The notes below the pieces were generated by a model that made no database searches, was not told the origin of the DNA, and was given only the letters and a program-made list of their open reading frames with translations. A stretch of DNA of 16,290 nt from an uncultured Eubacteriales bacterium (GTDB taxonomy: Bacteria > Bacillota > Clostridia > Monoglobales > Monoglobaceae). The translations under genes were made by a program, and so were the position numbers. Below are positions 7,180 to 12,549 of the stretch, piece after piece (position 1 is the stretch's first letter; each line of letters starts with the position of its first letter). The DNA lies in NCBI GenBank assembly GCA_900542675.1, contig UQOT01000047.1:1-16290 (forward strand), in the 5' to 3' direction.

Positions 7180-7422
7180 ATGGGTGGAATAATTGATTTA
7201 GCAAGGCACATCAAGTCAAGGGACAATCCCGTGCCGTACACGCCAGTGTTTGGTACAATTATCTCCTTGCCGGAACTAAAAATTCAGCTTGGCAGCCGTA
7301 TCTTTCTTGATGCGGAAGATGTGAAGGCAATCTTTGACCTTTATGAAACGAGGATTACGGATAATCGGAGAGAGTACATTCACCTTAATAAAGAAGGAGT
7401 CGGAGCTTCGCCGCGAACTTGA
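7180..7422 (+). pseudogene. DUF2577-like tail protein, 3'-truncated
   Basis: The first 70 residues or so resemble the short DUF2577 (XkdR-like) baseplate proteins of contractile-tail phages: GGIIDLARHIKSRDN, PVFGTIISLPELKIQLG, DAEDVKAIFDLYETR and HLNKE. The AAGGAGG site ends 8 nt before the ATG. The match stops at about 7400, where the DNA becomes the 3' part of the next baseplate gene in another frame; eight aberrant codons follow before the stop. Identification rests on these motifs and on the position between XkdQ and a gp25-like gene, so it is moderately sure. Confidence 0.65.
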
Positions 7423-7561
7423 AAAGGCGTTATTGCGACACGATGACATAAAAAGCCTGAGCAGCTTTTCAGTCTTGAGAATGGGAACAACGCTTGATGT
7501 CAGCTTCACATTGTCAACCGTGTACGGCGAAATAACGGAGGAATATGTGTATGGAACATAG
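7391..7561 (+). pseudogene. gp25/DUF2634 (XkdS-like) baseplate protein, 3' end only
   Basis: Only the C-terminal 50 residues or so remain: ELRRELEKALLRHDDIKSL, then LSTVYGEITEEYVYG and a stop. This is the usual end of gp25/XkdS-type baseplate wedge proteins in these phages. It is fused out of frame to the DUF2577 remnant, so it has no start. Its natural end overlaps the start of the XkdT gene by 11 nt, which shows the original tight operon arrangement and that this junction side is undisturbed. Confidence 0.72.
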
Positions 7562-8275
7562 TGAAATACTTGAATATATGCTTGCGAGCGTACCGAATGA
7601 CTATGATGTTTCGGTCGGCTCGTTTTTTTATGACCTTCTTTATCCTGTGGCTGAGCAGGTGTACCTGCTTCAAAATAAAATATCCAATCTTTCTGTAAAT
7701 GCATTTGCTCTGACGGCTATGGGTGAATACCTCGATAGGAAGGTTGCGGAGCAGGGCATTATCCGAAAGGCTGCCACTTATGCAAAAGGCACGGTACGGA
7801 TAGAGGGAAACCGAGGCGAGGTTGTTCTGAAGGGAGCGAAGATAGCGGCGTTGGTGATGTGCGCGTTATCCCGCTATGGAATGGCGCGGGTACGGTCAAG
7901 GTTGTTATTACAGATACGGATAATCAGCCCGCAAGTGATGATTTAATTAAGGCTGTACAGATGCACATTGAGGAAAACCGACCTGTTGGAGCGAATGTCA
8001 CAGTAGTGAGTGTGTCGGCATTAATGATTGATATTTCCGTCAAGCTGACGGCGGACGGTACGGACATTCAAAGCAAGATTGAAAGCCTTATAACTGCGTA
8101 TCTCGGCGGCGAAGCATTACGGAAATCGTACATATCCTACGCCAAAATAGGCAGTCTGATATTATCGACGGATGGTGTTGAGGACTATTCAAACCTTAAG
8201 GTGAATAACCAAGTAGCAAATATATCAATCGCCGACGGCACTGTTCCGGTGCTTGGAAGTGTGGTGATTTCATGA
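7551..8275 (+). pseudogene. Baseplate J-like (XkdT) protein with internal out-of-frame deletion
   Basis: The N-terminal part reads DYDVSVGSFFYDLLYPVAEQ, FALTAMGEYLDRKVAEQG and IRIEGNRGE-like sequence ending at GAKIA, typical of baseplate J (gp47/XkdT). At about 7845-7850 it jumps out of frame to GVGDVRVIPLWNGAGTVKVV, and the C-terminal part (DTDNQPASDDLIKAVQ, ENRPVGANVTV) runs to the natural stop at 8275. About 100-120 codons are probably missing, judged from the usual length near 350 residues. The ATG at 7551 is preferred over 7545 because GGAGG is 9 nt upstream. As it stands the first frame ends at 7946 in aberrant sequence. Confidence 0.85.
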
Positions 8276-8481
8276 TAGAAAAATTACCGCAGTATTACAG
8301 AAAATCTAAGGTGGTCAAGAATTTATATGATGTAATTCAAAAACTGCTTGATAAGGTAGATGTTGACATTTCCAAAGAAGATTTGCGGTTGTTTATTACG
8401 ACAACAGACGATTTTACACTGCACGAAAAAGACGTGAGCCTTGCTGCATTCACTTTCCGCACAGGTAAGTTATTACAGTAA
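8272..8481 (+). pseudogene. XkdU/YmfQ-like tail protein, 3'-truncated
   Basis: It starts with ATGA overlap to the end of XkdT. The first 56 residues or so (EKLPQYYRKSKVVKNLYDVIQKLLDK, read here as LPQYYRKSKVV and KEDLRLFITTTDDF) match the N-terminus of the DUF2313/YmfQ family of contractile-tail phages. At about 8437 the DNA becomes serine recombinase sequence in another frame, and the protein ends after 13 aberrant residues. All later phage genes (tail fibre, holin, lysin) are gone, so this junction marks a large deletion from tail module to recombinase module. Confidence 0.75.
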
Positions 8482-9261
8482 TCTCATCCAAAATCATAAA
8501 GGTTGGCTTTATAGCGGAGTTTATTCTGATGAAGCGAAAACAGGAACTAAGGATTCACGGCAGGCGTTTCAAAGGCTTATAGCCGATTGCAAGTCGGGTA
8601 AAGTTGACATAATTATTACAAAGTCAATTTCACGATTTGCAAGAAATACAGTTACTCTGCTTCAGACCATACGAGAACTAAAAGAAATAGGTGTTGATGT
8701 CTATTTCGAGGAACAGAGAATCCATACAATGAGTTCCGGGGGAGAGCTTTTATTAACCATTCTCGCATCGTATGCCCAAGAGGAAAGCCTCAGTCAGTGA
8801 AAATTGTAAATGGCGCAAAAGGCGTAATTTTGAACAAGGTATAGCGTATGACTTTAGAGTGTACGGATATGATATGGTTGACAAAAAGCTGGTTATTAAC
8901 AAAGAACAAGCCGCGGTTGTTAAAACAATATTTGATATGTATGTTGGCGGTTATGGGTCAAAAATAATAGCCGACACATTATTTGGAAGTGTGCAACCTA
9001 TACGAAAAAAGGGAAAAAGTTTTGTGCTAACAAGCAAATCCCCGATGATATCCTTTGTCACTTAGCAGATGCTTTTGAGAAGAAAATCGACAGAATAATT
9101 ATTTGTCCCGGTTGTAAGGTGCAGTTTGTATTTGCGGACGGTTCAAACGAGGTCAAGTATTGGAAAATTGACCGAAAGTGGACGGATGAAATGAAAGAAC
9201 GAAATGAAAGAACGAAATGAAAGAACGAGAGTATTATAACCTAAGGAGGGAAAGAGGATGA
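8438..9261 (+). pseudogene. Large serine recombinase remnant
   Basis: This remnant of a large serine recombinase carries at least four lesions. The 5' end is lost: the match begins at LHSLSAQVSYYSNL, so the YARVS segment with the catalytic serine is missing, although SRFARNT is kept. Near 8788-8791 the frame shifts within EESLSVSEN. At about 8988 the middle of the recombinase domain (GSKIIADTLF) jumps to a zinc-ribbon segment (WKCATYTKKGKKFC), which continues to KQIPDDIL and YWKIDRKWTDEMKER. Finally a 13-bp tandem repeat at 9188-9226 shifts the end. With one repeat unit the protein would end in EYYNLRRERG with its TGA overlapping the ATG of the next recombinase at 9258. It cannot be active. 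Confidence 0.88.
9188..9226 (+). repeat. Three copies of a 13-bp tandem repeat
   Basis: GAAATGAAAGAAC occurs three times head to tail, exactly. The unit is not a multiple of 3, and the two extra copies (26 nt) push the recombinase 3' end out of frame, giving a stop at 9218-9220. With a single copy the reading frame is natural, so the array looks like a slippage expansion. Confidence 0.92.
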
Positions 9262-10835
9262 CAAGAAAAGTACAGGTTATTCCGCAGACCATAAACATAC
9301 ACGCTCAAACTTCCATCGCACAGCCTACAAAACGCAGAGTTGCAGCTTATGCTCGCGTTTCAACCGATAGCGATGAGCAGTTTACAAGCTATGAGGCTCA
9401 GATTGACTATTACACAAAATACATAAGACGAAACCCGCAGTGGTCTTTTGTGTCTGTTTATACTGATGAAGGTATAACAGGAACCAGCACAAAACACCGT
9501 GATGGATTTAACCGAATGATAGACGATGCACTTAATGGCAAAATTGACCTCATCGTTACCAAATCGGTCAGTCGATTTGCTCGGAATACAGTTGATAGCC
9601 TTGTGAATGTTCGTAAGTTGAAAGAAAACGGTGTAGAGGTATATTTTGAAAAGGAGGGAATTTATACATTTGACAGCAAAGGTGAATTGCTTATTACCAT
9701 TATGTCAAGTCTTGCACAAGAAGAAAGCCGCTCTATTTCGGAAAATGTTACATGGGGTCAAAGAAAACGATTTGCAGACGGAAAACTAACTTTGCCTTAT
9801 AAACATTTTCTTGGATATGAAAAAGGTAAGGACGGGTTTCCAAAAATTGTGGAATCGGAAGCTGAAATTGTACGCAGAATTTACAGTATGTTCATCAGCG
9901 GTAAAACAACAGGGGCAATTGCCCGAATACTAACAGATGAGGGGATTTCAACTCCGGCGGGAAAAACAAAATGGCAAAGTACCACTATTCGAAGCATTTT
10001 GACAAATGAAAAATATAAAGGGGCTGCGCTGCTACAAAAACGCTTTACAGTTGATTTTTTAACAAAAAAGCAAAAAGTGAATGAGGGAGAAGTCAAGCAA
10101 TACTACATAGAACACAGTCACGAAGCCATTATTGACCCTCGAGAGTTTGAGTTGGTACAATTGGAAATGGCACGGAGAGATAGCATAGGAAGAGCATACA
10201 GCGGAAACAGCATTTTCTCCACGAGAATTATTTGCGGGGATTGCGGTGAATTCTACGGTTCAAAAGTGTGGCATTCAAACACAGAGTATCGCAGAGTAAT
10301 ATGGCAATGCCGTGATAAATTCAAAAACAAAAAACGATGTACTACCCCGCACTTAACCGAAGACGAAATCAAGCTACGCTTTTTAAAGGCTTTCAGCTTG
10401 TTGTTTGAAAACCGCGAACAGCTCATAGAGGACTGCCGCATAATACAGAAGACCTTGACTGACACTGCCGAAATTGATTTTGAGCTTAAACGGCTGTCAG
10501 CAGTAGTCAATGTCGTTACAGAATTAACTCGAAAAGGCATAGAGGAAAATTCAACGGTGACACAAAATCAACAGGATTATACAGCGGTTTATGATGAGTA
10601 TGTGAAACGATACGATAATTTAAAATCTAAAATTGCGTCTTTGCAGAAAACAAAAACCGAACGACAGCTCAAGTTTAATGCTATAGACGCATTTATGTTT
10701 GAGGTGATGGAACTCTCACAGCCTCCAATTGAATTTGATGAAAAGCTATGGGTAGCTTCGGTTGAGAAGATGACCGTCTATCACGATGGACGGTGCGTAT
10801 TCAAATTTAAAAACGGCGCGGAGATAGAAGCATAA
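9258..10835 (+). CDS. Large serine recombinase (site-specific integrase/excisionase)
   Basis: A full-length 525-residue large serine recombinase. The catalytic domain spans about residues 27-170, with YARVS (R33, nucleophile S35), GITGTS and SRFARN (105-110). The recombinase DNA-binding domain follows at about 175-300, then a zinc ribbon with C326, C329, C351 and C361, and a charged coiled-coil stretch at about 395-470. Such enzymes cut and exchange att sites through a phosphoserine link, integrating or excising phages and conjugative elements. AGGAGG 9 nt upstream sets the start. Its ATG overlaps the ancestral stop of the broken recombinase upstream, so the two were a coupled tandem pair. 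All catalytic residues are present, so it may still be active, but its att sites are not identified. Confidence 0.93.
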   Translation: MTRKVQVIPQTINIHAQTSIAQPTKRRVAAYARVSTDSDEQFTSYEAQIDYYTKYIRRNPQWSFVSVYTDEGITGTSTKHRDGFNRMIDDALNGKIDLIVTKSVSRFARNTVDSLVNVRKLKENGVEVYFEKEGIYTFDSKGELLITIMSSLAQEESRSISENVTWGQRKRFADGKLTLPYKHFLGYEKGKDGFPKIVESEAEIVRRIYSMFISGKTTGAIARILTDEGISTPAGKTKWQSTTIRSILTNEKYKGAALLQKRFTVDFLTKKQKVNEGEVKQYYIEHSHEAIIDPREFELVQLEMARRDSIGRAYSGNSIFSTRIICGDCGEFYGSKVWHSNTEYRRVIWQCRDKFKNKKRCTTPHLTEDEIKLRFLKAFSLLFENREQLIEDCRIIQKTLTDTAEIDFELKRLSAVVNVVTELTRKGIEENSTVTQNQQDYTAVYDEYVKRYDNLKSKIASLQKTKTERQLKFNAIDAFMFEVMELSQPPIEFDEKLWVASVEKMTVYHDGRCVFKFKNGAEIEA

Positions 10836-10869
10836 AGTATAAATTAAGCTGTGGCTTTTAAATGTGATT

Positions 10870-10937
10870 GCTGTCATTTAATAGAAAGCGACAGCTGCCA
10901 ACAAAAAAAACGATAGCTCCTATAAAAAACGATAGCT
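10870..10937. repeat. Repeats downstream of the recombinase
   Basis: A 14-bp direct repeat, AAAAAACGATAGCT, occurs at 10905-10918 and 10924-10937 (period 19). Just upstream, GCTGTC (10870-10875) and GACAGC (10890-10895) form a short inverted repeat. Their place next to the integrase gene makes them candidates for an att-related or recombinase-binding region, but nothing proves it. Confidence 0.6.
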
Positions 10938-10960
10938 TTCGCAGGTTTACGTCGAAAAAA

Positions 10961-10997
10961 AATAAACCGTCTCGGAAAATCTTCGGGACGGTTTATT
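10961..10997. terminator. Strong terminator after the recombinase
   Basis: AATAAACCGTCTCG and CGGGACGGTTTATT form a 14-bp stem with one G-U pair and a 9-nt loop. An A run lies before it and T-rich sequence after it, so it can act in both directions and would insulate the element from the chromosome. Confidence 0.85.
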
Positions 10998-11048
10998 TTA
11001 ATTGTTCAAAAACGCTTAAACCGCTTGAAAACCGGGGCTTACGGACAT

Positions 11049-11088
11049 AAAAAAGCCGACTGCAACTTTGTATCAAAATTGCAGTCGG
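11049..11088 (-). terminator. Terminator of the tRNA gene
   Basis: On the minus strand a 10-bp stem (CCGACTGCAA / TTGCAGTCGG) with a 13-nt loop is followed by C and a six-T run. It begins five nt after the tRNA CCA end. Confidence 0.88.
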
Positions 11089-11092
11089 GTTA

Positions 11093-11169
11093 TGGTGGAC
11101 CTTCAGGGACTCGAACCCCGGACCGACCGGTTATGAGCCGGTTGCTCTAACCAACTGAGCTAAAGGTCC
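11093..11169 (-). tRNA. tRNA with CAT anticodon (probably Ile2, otherwise Met)
   Basis: The 77-nt minus-strand sequence folds as a cloverleaf: acceptor GGACCTT pairs with AAGGTCC, the D arm has AGCTCAGTTGGTTAGAGC, the anticodon loop is CTCATAA, the T arm has GGTTCGAGTCC, and CCA is encoded. The anticodon CAT is at 11135-11133. The GGACCTTTAGC acceptor/D-arm start resembles Firmicute tRNA-Ile2, whose C34 is changed to lysidine by TilS, more than elongator Met; it is not an initiator type, since the first pair is formed. The choice between Ile2 and Met is from memory of family sequences and needs a model search. Confidence 0.93.
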
Positions 11170-11192
11170 GTATCTCAAATGAGAACTACATT

Positions 11193-11221
11193 ATTATATT
11201 ATAAACCGGGGCTTTTGTCAA
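11193..11221 (-). promoter_or_regulatory. Consensus promoter of the tRNA gene
   Basis: On the minus strand, TTGACA (11221-11216) and TATAAT (11198-11193) are both perfect and 17 nt apart, 24 nt from the tRNA 5' end. It diverges from the efp promoter. Confidence 0.88.
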
Positions 11222-11300
11222 TACCAAATTTTAAATTTTTTTGTTCTTGCGATTTCGGCGGCGGATAATACAAAAATTTTTATAAATATTCAAAAAATAC

Positions 11301-11329
11301 TTGCATTATTGGGCGTTTTAGTATAGAAT
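11301..11329 (+). promoter_or_regulatory. Promoter of efp
   Basis: TTGCAT and TAGAAT with 17 nt between, 48 nt before the efp start codon. The same TTGC.../TAGAAT form recurs before the csaB-like gene. Confidence 0.7.
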
Positions 11330-11376
11330 AAAGGTTAATAAAATAGATTTTTATATTTTTTAGGAGGTAAACACCA

Positions 11377-11934
11377 ATGATAACTGCCGGTGATTTTAGA
11401 AACGGAATGACTTTTGAATATGATGGCAACGTTTGCCAGGTTGTTGAATTTCAGCACGTAAAGCCGGGTAAGGGCGCGGCATTTGTAAGAACTAAGTTTA
11501 AGAACGTTATAACAGGCGCTGTTGTTGAAAAGTCATTTAACCCGACCGAGAAGTTCGAGAAGGCTATGATTGAGAGAAAGGATATGGAGTATCTTTACGA
11601 GGACAGCGGTCTTTATTACTTTATGGATCCCGAAACATACGAGCAGGTACCGCTCAGCGCTGACCAGCTCGGCGACGCGCTTAAGTTTGTTAAGGAGAAT
11701 ATGGTTGTAAAGTTCTTATCGTTTAAGGGCAGTGTTTTCTCGGTTGAGCCGCCGACATTTGTTGAGCTTACCGTCACTGCGACAGAGCCGGGCGTTAAGG
11801 GCAATACGGCGACTAACGTTACAAAGCCCGCGACAGTTGATACGGGCGCTGTTGTTACGGTTCCTATGTTTATCAACGAGGGCGATAAAATCCGTGTTGA
11901 TACACGTACGGGCGACTATATGGAGAGAGTTTAA
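11377..11934 (+). CDS. efp: Translation elongation factor P
   Basis: A standard 185-residue EF-P. It binds stalled ribosomes near the E site and helps peptide bonds form at proline runs. The N-terminal KOW-like domain ends in the tip loop HVKPGKGAAF, with K32 at the position that carries the post-translational modification (5-aminopentanol in Bacillus subtilis). The two OB domains follow, ending in the signature EGDKIRVDTRTGDYMERV, read here as GDKIRVDTRTGDYMER. AGGAGG 9-10 nt before the ATG sets the start. No efp modification gene is visible in the window. It is probably co-transcribed with the zinc-ribbon gene 38 nt downstream; the gap has only a weak AT-rich hairpin (11933-11954). Confidence 0.97.
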   Translation: MITAGDFRNGMTFEYDGNVCQVVEFQHVKPGKGAAFVRTKFKNVITGAVVEKSFNPTEKFEKAMIERKDMEYLYEDSGLYYFMDPETYEQVPLSADQLGDALKFVKENMVVKFLSFKGSVFSVEPPTFVELTVTATEPGVKGNTATNVTKPATVDTGAVVTVPMFINEGDKIRVDTRTGDYMERV

Positions 11935-11972
11935 TTCTTTAATTTATAAGAATTTTATTCAGGAGGCATATT

Positions 11973-12389
11973 ATGGCTGATTTAGCTAAAGAAGCGGCTT
12001 ATATTAAAGGCCTGCTTGACGGAATGAAGCTTGACCCCGAAAAGGATGAAACTAAGCTTTTTTCTGCTATTGCAGGTTTTCTTGAGAAGGCGGCGGAGCA
12101 AATTGATATGATTGATGATGAACAGGGATTTCTTGCCGATGAGCTTGACGATATCGAAGAGGTCATTGAAGCGATTGCCGAGGATATGGAAGGCGATTAT
12201 GACGATGACGGACTCTATCAGATTAAGTGTGAAAACTGCGGCTGTGACGTGCAGTTTTCGGATGAGGATATTGACGACCTCGTGGGCGAAGGTATTGAAT
12301 GCCCGAACTGCGGCGAGATTATAAGACTTGACATTGACGGTCTTGACGACTGTGATTGTGACTGCGGCTGCGGTCACGAGCATAATTAA
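11973..12389 (+). CDS. CD1247-like zinc-ribbon protein of unknown function
   Basis: A 138-residue, very acidic protein of the CD1247 N-terminal-domain type found across Clostridia. The N-terminus is helical (YIKGLLDGMKLDPEKDE...LFSAIAGFLEKAAEQID) and precedes a run of acidic residues likely to form a coiled coil. A zinc ribbon follows with C86, C89, C110 and C113 (CENC...CPNC). The last 12 residues are a Cys/His cluster, DCDCDCGCGHEHN (C127, C129, C131, C133, H135, H137), which could bind a further metal ion. AGGAGG 7-8 nt upstream sets the start. It lies just behind efp and before a strong terminator, suggesting one transcription unit. A role in translation or metal homeostasis would be only a guess. 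Confidence 0.82.
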   Translation: MADLAKEAAYIKGLLDGMKLDPEKDETKLFSAIAGFLEKAAEQIDMIDDEQGFLADELDDIEEVIEAIAEDMEGDYDDDGLYQIKCENCGCDVQFSDEDIDDLVGEGIECPNCGEIIRLDIDGLDDCDCDCGCGHEHN

Positions 12390-12403
12390 GCTTTAAATTC
12401 CTG

Positions 12404-12429
12404 CCCCGGCCTTGCGCCGGGGATTTTTT
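12404..12429 (+). terminator. Terminator of the efp unit
   Basis: A GC-rich 7-bp stem (CCCCGGC / GCCGGGG) with a 5-nt loop is followed by ATTTTTT, 15 nt after the stop of the zinc-ribbon gene. Confidence 0.92.
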
Positions 12430-12482
12430 ATGCGGTTTTAGTCGAAAAATGTGTATTAAAACAATAATATTTAAAAAAGTGC

Positions 12483-12511
12483 TTGCTTTTTTTGCCGCTG
12501 TGGCTTAGAAT
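12483..12511 (+). promoter_or_regulatory. Promoter of the GT4/CsaB gene
   Basis: TTGCTT and TAGAAT with a 17-nt spacer, 39 nt before the start codon and after the efp terminator. Confidence 0.7.
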
Positions 12512-12549
12512 ATTAGATAACAGAAATTTATGCGGGGAGAGATATACTT

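Larger units (their letters stand above)
1..10835. mobile_element. Degraded prophage remnant (left end outside window)
   Basis: Gene order follows that of Clostridia tailed phages: DUF2800, DUF2815, family A polymerase, VapE, SNF2, methylase, terminase, XkdN/XkdQ/DUF2577/gp25/XkdT/XkdU tail genes, then serine recombinases. The tail genes of the Xkd type point to a contractile-tail (myovirus or PBSX-like) module. Most genes are truncated or fused to a neighbour, and whole modules (capsid, tape measure, lysis, most of terminase) are missing, so it cannot make particles. Three cargo loci sit between phage genes: the Phd/Doc pair, AbiH and the recombinase pair. The right boundary is placed at the end of the intact recombinase; the true attachment site could lie up to about 11040. 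The left boundary is not visible. Confidence 0.85.

Noticed and set aside
10905..10937. Repeats as a small CRISPR array
   Set aside because: Only two 14-bp units with a 5-nt gap, A-rich and with no spacer structure; no cas genes other than the phage Cas4-like DUF2800.
11049..11169. tRNA gene at the edge of the prophage as a classic integration site
   Set aside because: The nearby integrase is a serine recombinase, which does not typically use tRNA 3' ends, and no duplicate of the tRNA 3' end is visible in the window.
11616..11876. Long minus-strand open frames opposite efp, csaB and DUF815
   Set aside because: They lie wholly within well-identified genes, lack ribosome sites and show no recognisable protein features.
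11933..11954. Hairpin between efp and the zinc-ribbon gene as a terminator
   Set aside because: Seven A/T-rich pairs and no proper T run; the next gene has a good ribosome site shortly after, so readthrough is likely.
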